Assembly (NCBI GenBank): GCA_001687465.1
Contig: LVLI01000395.1
Coordinates: 1 to 33,668 of the forward strand
Length of the DNA: 33,668 nucleotides
Origin: Halocafeteria seosinensis
Lineage: Eukaryota > Sar > Bigyra > Bicosoecida
Direction: 5' to 3'
Under the pieces are notes generated by a model. The model was given only the letters and a program-made list of their open reading frames with translations, did no database searches and had not been told where the DNA came from. The stretch's first letter is position 1, and the number at the start of each line of letters is the position of its first letter. Of this stretch, positions 20,201 through 29,287 are shown in pieces. The position numbers and the translations under genes are program-made.

Positions 20201-21930
20201 CTGGGCTAGGCGGACCTGGGGCGTTGTCTGCCCTGAGTCAATCCGTTTCCCCGTGCGTTTCCGTCGCGTTATCTCGTATGGGTCTTCCTGAACTTGCGCA
20301 GTACTTGAATAATCTGTACCAGGGTGTCTCCCATAAACCATGCCCCTTCAGGTTGGGAAAGCTGGAGTACGACGCATTGAAGAGATGCATAGATAAAAAA
20401 TCTCCGTCTGAAGTGCGCGAGTCACCGATCTCTGATGATATTCCGAAAACTTTGAGATGGGTTATAGATGCGTACTGCAATGAGCAATGCGATGTAAAGT
20501 TTGTAGGCGGGTCTGGGGAAAAACCATTTGGAACCATTCTCTTGGCGCCAAAATCACACGAGAGGAACGGAGAGACTCAGACTGATCTCCAGCAAGTCAT
20601 TGATGACAATAACAATGGTCTGATTGGAGCAGCTGCTCGAGAGTATAGTACCATTGCTGAAGGTGTTCCAATGCCCGAGGTGGTCACTTGGCTTTCGGGT
20701 GCAACGACATTACGCATACCTGTCAGCAATAAAAAAGTGCACAACTTTGGGAAGTCAAGTTCCAGCTATACAGTTCATATTAAAAGGAACACCAATACCG
20801 GCAGCATTGAAGCTGATGTTGTATCTAGCGGTCATACGGCGCCTGGAAACACCGTCCAGCCCCACTCTGAACAAAACTTTAGCAAGCACGTTGCTGTGGG
20901 GAAATGGGCGGATGCAGATGAATGGGAGATGCCGAAACACTCGAAAAACAAGTTAGAAAAAGGAGAAATCGTCTCACTAGATCCGAAGAGTGGAGGGGCA
21001 TTCATCAAGGCCGCTCAGGACAAGAAACGTTTGTTTTGCTCTGACGCAGATGTCTCTGGTGATCTTCGTTCGTTCCCTATCGGTACCCTCGTAGAATTCG
21101 AGCGCATAACGGACCGTCTGCGTGGTAGTAACCGTCAAAGGGCCGCAAATGTGCGAATGTGCTCTCAACGTGAGCAAACAAACTCTGGCTCTGGGAAAGC
21201 TGAGTCCGGAAGCGTAAAGATTCTAACTTCATCCGAGTCCAAACGAGGGACGAATGTTATTCGAGGTGTTGTTTGTAAGGAGTTAACAGAATCCAAAGGT
21301 GGAATGGTTGGAGAGATTGAACCGCGATCCCTACAGGCTAGTGTCGCCGGGGATAAAGAGCTAGCAGAGACGATAGTTTCTCACAAAGCCATGCTGAATT
21401 TTGATAAGAGCGTTGAAGTAGGCACAGCTTCCGCACAGAGAATGCAGCCTACGGGACTTCTAGTTGGCGATGAGGTCGACGTGAGTTTAACGAGGGATTC
21501 CAAGGATTCTGGAAAGTTGTCGACCAAAAAGATCACCCTGACTCATCCAAACGAGGGGAGGGTGTCGGGTACAGTTGTATCCAAGAAGGATGGCTTTGGA
21601 TTTATTGCCCCGCATAAAAGAGGCGAGCCTTCTAATAATATCTACTTCAATATGAAAGATTTGTGGACGTCATTGAGTGGTATGGTTCAGAAGAGTAGTA
21701 GTGATCATAGAGCAGCCATTTCTGAAGGGGACGAAGTAGAATACTCTATGGTTACTAGGGACGGTAGGAAGTCAGCAATACGTGTTACTCCCCTGGGGAA
21801 GAAGGCTGCGTCTTCGAATCGTGAGAGAGTTGGTTCAACTGGATCTGAAAGTCGACGTGGGCGAGGAGGCCGGCGGAGACCAAATCGTTCTCGAGGAAAA
21901 GGGAATATTTCCAAAGGAGAAACGAAGTAG
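17203..21930 (+). CDS. Giant multi-cold-shock-domain RNA-binding protein
   Basis: A single intronless frame of 1575 residues. The N-terminus is acidic (residues 1-34), followed by RGG-type Gly-rich sequence (about 45-110; PGRGAPGGAPGGKRGGRGG). Several cold-shock/OB-like segments follow: about 264-345 (HLGVVSAVTAHGIEIKTLEG), 480-600 with GDIVKF/GDIIRF strands, 733-870 with the best match (HFGFIRSF at 792-799, then YDVYFHFDDV at 814-823), 1253-1322 (KGEIVSLDPKSGGAFIKAAQ), and 1448-1535 (GTVVSKKDGFGFIAP at 1456-1469). The C-terminus is basic (RRGRGGRRRPNRSRGKG). Repeated cold-shock domains resemble CSDE1/UNR, a regulator of mRNA translation and stability, but this protein is about twice that size, and several units have lost the aromatic RNA-binding residues. 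An mRNA-binding role is inferred. It converges on the UGT gene with 40 bp between stops. Confidence 0.85.
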   Translation: MTDLNGGAWADMIDEDELAVSDEEEEEETEESAGTGDQTQFFGGSFGSRSPGRGAPGGAPGGKRGGRGGPPHKQEQGALEMPWQDLKQQFAGGKGGRKPKAGGGQSNKTSGEASASIEQGLKKAAQQLEQKNRGNSGGAASSFWQQKQQSAVEAANAGEYVKMGTLNTWKDTSSRKNHGRDNTEADQAKSWPRGGRAAGNETQTAEPPSGSWRGRAPPSVKSTAEPPTVQQGNVNKSAQDNKASTSAPDPWDLLGARRKAATQHLGVVSAVTAHGIEIKTLEGKLFSCEEIRNKQDFSQGTEVRFMVDSEDEKVHDVRIVPFGTVEFIEISSKWYVGVVLNVPKEGNQEDSVVEKARRKATSLAWDGGAIKPAAPTAQSKRSNPSLNVYWATGKGDLSPSKDKGQVEVLGDYSSDLADSLFDPTGRSKDTGASGSKGTRLQFGSGDLAKDAAQFDATSGIEDVHRGVGVGDIVKFRIALDKRSGRSWACGICQLTSFNVMVNAAKALCRDKESPGELPSWQRYGLVTNLGDGNEYSVEVQARDGNHYLIPHPHFVQRVWRSLQTRASGVPEPAQGFPLKVGDIIRFSSVVLPPFKASNGVPGLSWAGVQSMVQDSITAGRGTASNSGERHLVSVEPVSGQDRVIHKVGVAYHIPALLLSVGEHDYGLGLPVKYVQVGWSTASSSLEDRNNMSAREVAEVQRVVNLQINRRSNGNYILTTISLSDVLLPGMMNRPKSFSLKQGDIIDVDVTFDLFSHTFGVSKAIFKQATPLFREIGVVRTTVENKPHEPKAHFGFIRSFRNERMKLKDGVPEPYDVYFHFDDVMDPDERPHLFSGDIVAYDPEIDLRPKNSASKVVDDTTPVALRGTRVMCICPARDPRGQNHHKSGFTIAEGVSAKLRKNDVDGSMEADIRPERNLLSRVLFSLGIDGVPKYRYSTEIHKKIESLFYGWSSLVAEMGFDGFNKQGERDSSSNPILSAGEGTGDIIELNEVFKKDEYLLTGLGGPGALSALSQSVSPCVSVALSRMGLPELAQYLNNLYQGVSHKPCPFRLGKLEYDALKRCIDKKSPSEVRESPISDDIPKTLRWVIDAYCNEQCDVKFVGGSGEKPFGTILLAPKSHERNGETQTDLQQVIDDNNNGLIGAAAREYSTIAEGVPMPEVVTWLSGATTLRIPVSNKKVHNFGKSSSSYTVHIKRNTNTGSIEADVVSSGHTAPGNTVQPHSEQNFSKHVAVGKWADADEWEMPKHSKNKLEKGEIVSLDPKSGGAFIKAAQDKKRLFCSDADVSGDLRSFPIGTLVEFERITDRLRGSNRQRAANVRMCSQREQTNSGSGKAESGSVKILTSSESKRGTNVIRGVVCKELTESKGGMVGEIEPRSLQASVAGDKELAETIVSHKAMLNFDKSVEVGTASAQRMQPTGLLVGDEVDVSLTRDSKDSGKLSTKKITLTHPNEGRVSGTVVSKKDGFGFIAPHKRGEPSNNIYFNMKDLWTSLSGMVQKSSSDHRAAISEGDEVEYSMVTRDGRKSAIRVTPLGKKAASSNRERVGSTGSESRRGRGGRRRPNRSRGKGNISKGETK

Positions 21931-21970
21931 CTAATTGCCAGATGCCCCTCCATATATCATTCTTTTGTAG

Positions 21971-24114
21971 CTACGATGTTTTTTCCTTGCTATGTGATTC
22001 GCGAAGGCAGCACTTTCGTATCAGAGCAGAAACAGTTCTTGTTAAGGTAAAGTATATAACAAGAACAAGTAATGTTACTGTACCGATAATGTCTATGTTA
22101 TACTTTTGGTACCATGGTAGGAAGTGCCAATAGCGGGTCAGTCCCTCTTGGCCCACCTCCGCAGTTGCCTCGATTATTTGAGCAGATCTGGATGCTCCCC
22201 CCGCAGCCAGATTATGTATCCATGCACGGCGCAAAGCATCCTTGACCGCCTGCTGCTCTATCAGTCGTTTCAGGTCCACATTTAGCAGCATTTTAAGTTT
22301 TTCGACTGAGCCTGTCAAGCTGGCTTTGTAATCGAGTGCTTTCCCAAAGCCACGATCTTCGGCTGATCGACAATTGTCGAACTGATCATTGAACAGTCCC
22401 ATGCATAAAAGAGGAGTTTGAGTATATATAGCTTCTGCTAGGCTGTTCATGCCTCCGTGAGTGATAAAGCCGGTGACCTGTGGAGCATAGGTCAGTATCC
22501 CGCTCTCCAAGGCTTTCTCTCCGAATGCTCGACACGTACCTGTTTGTGTGATAATAACGCCACCTGTACCTCCCACTCGGTAACCCACACACTGCCGGCA
22601 AGACCGGGAGGAGCTTCTTCATCAGGTAAGTCATTCGTGTTTTCCTGAACCTCTTTGGGCAAATGACCGCGATTCCGTTTCGATATGGCCCAAACATACC
22701 GAAAATGTATGTCTTCTTTCATTGCTTCGTACAATCGCGCTAGCAGTTCTGCGATACCAGCACTCATAGTGCCAAACGACACGTAAACAACAGGGACATC
22801 TGTGGAAGTGATCCATTTGGCCAGTTGCGGATCGATCCCTTTCAATGCGTCTTCTGGAATGGTACGGATCATGTTGACAAGCTGAAGCACTCGAAACGAT
22901 ATCGCATCGAAGAACGTACCCTCAAAATTGTTGGTATTTCCCACCAGGAACTCGTTGGGAGAAAGAGGTCTGGGGTGTTGTATACCCCAATGAGTATTAT
23001 ACAACGCAGGCCACTGGGTCAGCATATAGAATCGACGAAAGCATGGGTAGGTGCATAGGTTGAACAAGTTTTTTCAGTTGGAACACTTACCCCTTCAAAG
23101 TTCAAAGTGTAATCCTCAGCCTTTGGTACACTGAAGTATTCCCGGTTTCCAAAATAGACGTTCTTAAGGTATAGCGGCGTAATTACATATCTTCCCAGAA
23201 AGAGAGTTGCCAGTGCCTTTAGTCGATTAAAGAACCTATTCCTGAACGGGGGTATGCAACAGTAATGACATTGCTCTTCTATTCGTTCATACGCCTTCTC
23301 TCGTCAACCTACATTTTATATGAACTGACTCCCGATCCGTGAGGGGGAGTATCCAAGGGGGCTGTATAGATATCTCGAAGCCCTGTGCCTACTCGAGCTA
23401 CTCTTGGGATGTCGTATTTAGCCGCTAGATCCGAAGCGCAAAATGAATCGGCGTCATATACAATGACGTCCGGTCTGTTTCTTGGATCTTGGTACCACTT
23501 CATCAATGGTTCACCTGCGTCAACCAACGGCATTCAGCAGAGTTGTCTAAGTATGAAGTCCAATTATTTTCGACAAAATACCAACATACACATTTGACGA
23601 TTCACAATGCGCATATTTTCCATCATCAAAAACAGATCATCTATCGATTCCTGCATGTTTCAAAGGAGTACTTGCGTAACTCATCATCTCGCTTCCTCAG
23701 AGGACTGAACAAGCTCGTGCACCCAAGGCGACGTGTACATACACTTTTGATCAATCGCGTCATGACTTCTTCTCGATTTTCATCGTATACCGGACAATTC
23801 CCGCCACTGACAAAAGTTATGTTATATCTTTCCGAAAGCCGATCTTGCTCAAAATGCCCCCGGCTCTGTTCGCACAATAAAAACGACACTTCGTGTTTCC
23901 GCGGCGAAGACGCCATGTAAGTGGCAATGTCTTTGATCGTCTTATAGTGCCCGTACATGGGTAACGTGAGCACATGAACGCGCAATTTCCGCCCTGCAAT
24001 ATCCCCTCCGAGCTCCTCCGCGACCGCACTTCCACATTGGAAACTACATAGTAGGGCCACTACAGATACGAGTGCTTTCATTCCCATTTTGGGTTTTTTC
24101 GGCACTTGGGACAT
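21971..24114 (-). CDS. UDP-glucuronosyltransferase-like ER glycosyltransferase
   Basis: Six exons join in phase: 24114-23743, 23650-23590, 23514-23313, 23241-23091, 23013-22540 and 22477-21971, giving 588 residues. A signal peptide (ALVSVVALLCSFQCGSA) precedes VHVLTLPMYGHYKTIKDI, where His56 is the expected catalytic base. The donor-binding half has PVVYVSFGTMSAG and then GFITHGGMNSLAEAIYTQTP with LFNDQFDNC, the GT1 signature that holds the UDP-sugar. Near the C-terminus are one transmembrane helix (residues about 547-570, IIGTVTLLVLVIYFTLT) and a KEKTS end, a KxKxx-type ER retrieval signal. This is the type I ER topology of animal UGTs, in which the sugar (glucuronate or glucose) is moved onto lipophilic acceptors in the lumen. 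Acceptor and exact sugar are unknown. An alternative start is the ATG at 24087. Confidence 0.9.
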
Positions 24115-24579
24115 AGACCACTGGTACAAACTGAGGTTTGATGAAAGATCAACACTAGCTTTCTGCTGCTGAATGAAAGAGCTTCACAGGTGACGGTTGA
24201 TGGGAAATCCATGGCCAATGTGGGAAGTTCAATGGGAACTTGCAACTTGCTAACAACAAGAAGAGCGAGCTATGAGGGAACATTTCTACACTCCAACAAT
24301 GAACGGAACTCGAATAAATAGCATTTTAAGGTGCTGAGCGACTGCAGGGATGAAAATCAACTTGCGGTGGAGTTGTTCAATTATTATATTGCAGTTGTAA
24401 TGCATTTTCCTTCTCGATCGAATCGTACAGAATGAAAATATCATTAGAGTGATCATGGATTTACTATACGGAACTATTGATGCTTCCCTCGAGTCTCTCT
24501 TCTCCAAGACAGAGCATAGACTATCTACCCAACTCTGGTATCCACTTATGCTACCACGAGCTGAACCCTATGTTCTGAA
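24115..24579. other. Intergenic region, promoter of the UGT gene
   Basis: 465 bp between the start of the UGT gene and the stop of the Erv41/46-like gene, both on the minus strand. No coding or RNA gene is recognised. The part next to 24115 should hold the UGT promoter and the left side the 3' UTR of neither, since the upstream gene's 3' UTR runs into the right-hand part of this gap from 24579. Confidence 0.35.
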
Positions 24580-25583
24580 TTACTTGTGCTTCCGACTCTT
24601 CTCCAAATATCCATGTATTCCTTGATTTATTAACCCTGAAACGGCATATAAGCCTCCAACAATAGCGCATACAGATGTCAAAAACTGGAAGAAAGACTTC
24701 CTTGTCTCTTTTGTTTCCACGAGGATTGGCGATACATCATATTTGAAGATCACACTGGGCTGAGAGTTAAACGGAGATGTGGGATCTTTATAATTAACAA
24801 ATTCTGTTACTGAAAACTGCTCGCTGTCAACCACATCTCCATCAATCGATTTGTACACAGTCGGCACAAGTTGCACAAAGTACTGAAATTCCGCCGCGGC
24901 TGCAGGAAGCACATTCACAACCCACAAAGTTATTGGATAGCTAAAAACTCAAACCAAGAAATCGATGACCTGTACGTACGTTTGGTGGCTATTTGCCTCG
25001 TATTCTCCAGAGGCCTAGACTGTCCTGGGAAAGTCGGTCCAAAGCTGAGGTGCTCAATCTCATGACTTACGTTGAAATTCGCCACTTGCTCATAGGAGAG
25101 CAAGTGCGTATGATGTCCACCGACTTCACGAGACGTCAAATGATGAGCCATGGTGAAAAAGAACGCCCCGGCCACCTTCTTGAGCTCCAACGAGCCTCCA
25201 ATGTGGCATTGGGGCTGCTTTTGCGTCTCTTTTTCCTCTTCCTCCGTCAAATCTTCTTTGAATAGATGCCGCCTCGATACATCATAGGGGACACCTTTAT
25301 TATCTAATGCTCCTATATCGATATCATCGCATTTAAGAGCCAAAAACTTGATATCTAACGTGATATGGAGGTCTCTCTGCCCTTGTCTCGTATCGACACG
25401 TGCATGGTCCACTACTTGCACTTTACGATACCATGCTAGTTCAGATAGAAACAGTGAGGTCATAATAATCACACCTAGAACTGTAATACAGGCGCCCAGA
25501 CCCGTCTTGCGCTGTACATGACTGGTTTTGGCCTTGGAGAAGGTGTCAAATGACTGCATACGACGCAGCATTGGGCCCATCAT
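24580..25583 (-). CDS. Erv41/Erv46 (ERGIC) family cargo receptor
   Basis: Cycles between ER and Golgi in COPII/COPI vesicles. Exons 25583-24976 and 24940-24580 encode 322 residues. Visible are the N-terminal QSFDTFSKAK (cytosolic), a first transmembrane helix (about 28-52, ACITVLGVIIMTSLFLSEL), a luminal domain with RQGQRDLHITLDIKFLALKC, the family signature CHIGGSLELKKVAGAFFFT, IEHLSFGPTFPGQSRPLENT and AEFQYFVQLVPTVY, then a second helix (FLTSVCAIVGGLYAVSGLI) and a basic RKHK end resembling a dilysine signal. It lacks the Cys-rich insert of Erv46/ERGIC3, so Erv41/ERGIC2 or ERGIC1 is more likely. The intron is only about 35 nt (24975-24941); the donor GTACAG was chosen because it restores the frame, but an alternative nearby site is possible. 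Confidence 0.88.
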
Positions 25584-25905
25584 CGTGGCAAGAATGACGC
25601 TCTTATGGTATATATCCTTCCCCCCACCACATTATATTCATCAATCAATTCGTCACCGAGAGCAGGACTGCAGTCTGCATTGATCAGCCATCCTCATGTG
25701 AATGTGAACGTGGATCATCCCATTACCTACAACGTCATAGAGGGTAATACAAGTGTCAAATAGAATTGGATTGATAGGGTAGTGTAGAGACACACTTCAA
25801 CAAGAGAAGAATTGACTCGTGGCTCTTGGTTTGGGAACAAAAGGAAGAGGACCCATCAATGTTTGGGTAAGAGCGAGGGTGACGTTCGCGTGGTTTAAGG
25901 AGAAC
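25584..25905. promoter_or_regulatory. Divergent promoter region
   Basis: 322 bp between the divergent starts of the Erv41/46-like gene and the SLC19 carrier gene. The SLC19 frame is open back to about 25819 without an ATG. No other gene is visible. Confidence 0.4.
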
Positions 25906-27495
25906 ATGGAGCTGCAGGCACCGTACGACAAAGCGGATGGGCTTCTATCAGAAGCCCCGCTGGTGGTGGAGAGGAACTCGGAGGATCAGAGCTCTCCTGA
26001 GGAAACCAACAACAGGGACGATATAGGAGATACCAAGAACCGCAATATTTCGGAAAACATTTGTCTGGGCCTGATCGTACTTTATGTCTTCTTGAAAGAA
26101 TTCAAGCCAAGCGAACCTTATTTGACAGACTACCTAGTGTACGACAGAGGATTCAGCCAAGAGGATACGTATCAAAAGATCTATCCGGTATGGACATATT
26201 CAGCTCTGGCTGTTGCGGCAGTTGTGGCACTTACTGTCGACCAGCTCCCACATTACAAGTATCTGGTCGTGCTCGAGGGACTCGCCTACTTGCTGACTCG
26301 TGTATTAATCATATTTGGTAGATCGGTTGTGAGTCAGCAAATTATGCAGTTTACATATGCGGTGGCGACTAGCACAGAAGTAGGGTATACGTCTTACGTG
26401 TATTTGACCCTCAGCCGAAGAAGATTTCATTTTGCCACCGGCTGCATTCGTGCTGCGCAACTATTAGGTACATTTAGCAGTGCAGGTCTGGCCCAGGTGT
26501 TTATCGCCGTTGCTTACGAAGGGGACCACAAAAAGGTTCCGTACATGACGCTAAACTGGATTTCTTTCGCTTCCGTGTCATTGGCGGTCATTGTTGCGTT
26601 GATGCTGCCTAAATTTGCTGACTCAGAGGTGTGGTCTCCTTTCTTGCAAAGAGTTCTGGATGGGTTTCGACGTTGTGCCTGCTGCAGTCGAGCTACTGGA
26701 GACAAGGGCTATATCGAGGTTGATAATGAGGAAGGCGACGAGGATGAATTTTATTCATCAGCCGTAGAACTGACAAGAGATGGGAGCCAAACTGCTGAAG
26801 CTGAATCACAGCTACTCAGATCTGATACAGCGAAGCCTCTCTCATTCATGAAGAACATCAAACAGAAGGCACGATTAGCACTATTGTCTCTGAAGGAATT
26901 CTTAAGAAAGCCAGTCCATCAAGAAATGGCCGTGATATATTCATTTTCATTGGCTTCACTTTATCAAGCTCAAAACTATTCGCAGAACTTTTGGGACTCG
27001 GTAAACGGGGGATCATCTACGTGGAATGGAGGCGTGACCGCGCTTGCGACGTTATTCGCTGCAGGTGCTTCATATGCCATTACAAACTTTAGAAGCGGTT
27101 TACTCTTAGGCAGAAAAGATGTCACGATTCTCTTCACTGCATGCGCTGGGCTGACTTTATTGCTACCAGCTCTGCTGCACTTTACCGGAGCAATATGGTT
27201 CGCTTATGGAGCCTGGGTATTGTTCCGGACGTTTGTTTCTGCGATAATCAGTATTTCGCAGTTTCGCATAGCTAGAGGTGCTTCTCATCGAGACAAGCGC
27301 TATGGAACCCTTTACGGAGTGTTCTCGTTCCTGGGTTTGCTTGTTGCTTCGGTGCTTCAATTCATTGTTGGGAAGCAAGGACTGCATTTGGATGTTCGTA
27401 TTCAGTTCATCGTTTATGCCATCTTCCTATGGGCTTTCGTCGGAGCTTTACCTATTCTTCTCATGTTTCGATGTTGCAAAGCGTCCGTTGACTAG
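25906..27495 (+). CDS. SLC19-family folate/thiamine transporter
   Basis: Intronless, 529 residues from the ATG at 25906 (the frame is open earlier but has no ATG). The sequence follows the reduced folate carrier family: an N-terminal acidic tail, first helix ICLGLIVLYVFLKEFKPSEP, then EPYLTDYLVYDRGFSQEDTY with the conserved YL-x-Y motif, YPVWTYSALAVAAVVALTVD, a helix around LVVLEGLAYLLTRVLIIFG, FTYAVATSTEVGYTSYVYL and GCIRAAQLLGTFSSAGLAQV. A roughly 90-residue acidic cytosolic loop (EVDNEEGDEDEF) splits the helices into two groups of six, as expected for a major-facilitator fold of 12 helices. Members carry folates or thiamine in at the plasma membrane; substrate cannot be assigned from sequence. 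Confidence 0.92.
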   Translation: MELQAPYDKADGLLSEAPLVVERNSEDQSSPEETNNRDDIGDTKNRNISENICLGLIVLYVFLKEFKPSEPYLTDYLVYDRGFSQEDTYQKIYPVWTYSALAVAAVVALTVDQLPHYKYLVVLEGLAYLLTRVLIIFGRSVVSQQIMQFTYAVATSTEVGYTSYVYLTLSRRRFHFATGCIRAAQLLGTFSSAGLAQVFIAVAYEGDHKKVPYMTLNWISFASVSLAVIVALMLPKFADSEVWSPFLQRVLDGFRRCACCSRATGDKGYIEVDNEEGDEDEFYSSAVELTRDGSQTAEAESQLLRSDTAKPLSFMKNIKQKARLALLSLKEFLRKPVHQEMAVIYSFSLASLYQAQNYSQNFWDSVNGGSSTWNGGVTALATLFAAGASYAITNFRSGLLLGRKDVTILFTACAGLTLLLPALLHFTGAIWFAYGAWVLFRTFVSAIISISQFRIARGASHRDKRYGTLYGVFSFLGLLVASVLQFIVGKQGLHLDVRIQFIVYAIFLWAFVGALPILLMFRCCKASVD

Positions 27496-27949
27496 CTGAA
27501 TGGAACCCTCTGCCCTCTGGTCTTGCAGATGAAAAGTGTCACCGAATTCGGAGGGATGTCTCCAACCAATAGTAGTCCCTGACCAAATATTTACTGTCTT
27601 TGTCCGAATGTTTGGGAAATTCTACTTCCAGGACGTTCCGTTTTCTTATCAGTTCTGGTTAGTAACCAACCACTTCACTTCCCTTTTGCACGGTGGTAGG
27701 TAACTCTGAGCAGTGGTACAGTAAGCATCAAGAAGCAGCGAAACCGATAATTAAGCAAACCACCACACTAATGTTACATTACCAATTTCCAATGCCCGTC
27801 TCCGTTCGAAGTTTACGGCAGTTGACTCATCTAGGTTGAGTTGAGCTTTTTTGGTTTGCGGTTACGACAAACACTAATACTCCAAGGAGGTATTGTATTG
27901 TTGTTTAAGCGTCTATTTCACCTGTGCGCTGCCTGTCGCTCGTGTGGGG
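27496..27949. other. Intergenic region
   Basis: 454 bp between two plus-strand genes. It carries the 3' UTR of the SLC19 gene and the promoter and leader of the phosphatase gene. No coding or RNA gene is recognised. Confidence 0.4.
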
Positions 27950-29250
27950 ATGTATTCTCCTCCTGCCGAAGCTCCTGGAGCTCTCCCCGAGTCGTCTCCG
28001 GTGCGACAATGGCTCAAAGAATGGGTGAATGAAACAGAACCTTGGGTTGTCTCATTTCAACACTTGCTCGGGGTGCATTCCAAGGCCGGAAGCTCCAGTC
28101 GAGTGGTCCACGCCCTCATGTCCATAGGCGCTTCCTTGGGCAATGAGCTATGGTTTCTGACCTTCTTCCCAACACTCTTTTGGGGCTGGGATATGTATGT
28201 GGGACGCCATGTGTTTTACTTATGGATCTTTCTCTACTTCAGTGGCCAATTTCTCAAGGACTTTCTACGGCTTCCCCGGCCCTCTCTGCCTCAGATATTC
28301 ACCCTGGAGGAGCACTATTCAGTGGAGTATGGTCTCCCGTCAACACATGCAATGAATGCCGTCTCTATGCCCGTGTATTTGACGATACTGTCGTGGGACC
28401 GTCTAACGCCCGAATCCCCCAAGTGGCCCCTAGTGGTGCTCACCGCTACGTGGATTATTTTATGTTGCGCCAGTCGCTTATACATGGGCGTCCATAGCCC
28501 TGCCGATGTCGTCGCTGGCATACTCGTGGGCATCGCTGGCTTGTATGGAATGTCCAATTGGGGAGACGTACTGGATCGGTTTGTTATACACTCGGAATGG
28601 AGTCCATTCGTAATTCCACTCATGGCTGCAGGAGCTATATGGGTACGTGCTACTATGGGACTCTGTTTGAGCACATTTTTACATGCTTCCCGGTAGGGAA
28701 TAAACCATTTGTTTACATTTTGCAGGCTTATCCGCGCCCGGTTCAGTGGGTGAATTCTCCGGGCGATACTGCTTTAATTGTGGCTTCAGGAGTCGGTGCA
28801 GCACTAGGCATGCATGCTCACAAGCAACCTCAGCTGGATGCAATCGATTGCCAGCACTGTTTAGAATATCCGGCACTTAATTCAGCAATATGGGCTATCC
28901 CGAAAATGTTGACTGGATTCTTCCTGATTCTGTTAACAAGGGCGGTATTTAAATCCCTGATGGCTCCACTTTGTCTCTGGATGGCAGGTCCACTACCTCC
29001 AAAGAAAAAGGAAAGCTCAACAAGTTCTGAAACTATTCAAGCAGTCCGATGCGAAAGTGTGGAACCCGTGGAAAATAAATCGGTAAATGGGAAAGTGGAA
29101 GAAACGGCTGTTGACCATGAAGAGTTTTTCAGACAGAACCCATTAAGTCGCTACGAAGTGGAAATCCCGCTAAAATTTCTCACATATATACCGGTTGGCT
29201 TTAATACTTTTTGTGTCATCCCTTTGTTGTTTGAGTTTCTCGGAGTATGA
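27950..29250 (+). CDS. Sphingosine-1-phosphate phosphatase (PAP2 superfamily)
   Basis: Exons 27950-28642 and 28726-29250, with an 83-nt intron (GTACGT..TTGCAG) in phase 0, encode 405 residues. The lipid phosphate phosphatase triad is complete: K103-x6-R110-P111 (KDFLRLPRP), P130-S131-T132-H133 (GLPSTHAMNA) and S175-R176-x5-H182-x3-D186 (SRLYMGVHSPAD). His133 and His182 are the expected acid and nucleophile. Multiple hydrophobic helices follow, and the size and the LPSTHAMNA context match the SGPP/Lcb3 group, ER enzymes that dephosphorylate long-chain-base phosphates, rather than shorter phosphatidate phosphatases. The residues about 330-370 form a polar loop (PPKKKESSTSSE). I chose the ATG at 27950; the frame is open upstream to about 27893 and could add 19 residues. 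Confidence 0.92.
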
Positions 29251-29287
29251 TACCAATTGTGAAGAATACACAAGAAAGTAACGTGTC

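Noticed and set aside
24286..24507. 73-codon minus-strand frame between UGT and Erv41/46 genes
   Set aside because: No similarity, low-complexity composition and no splice context; probably a chance open frame.
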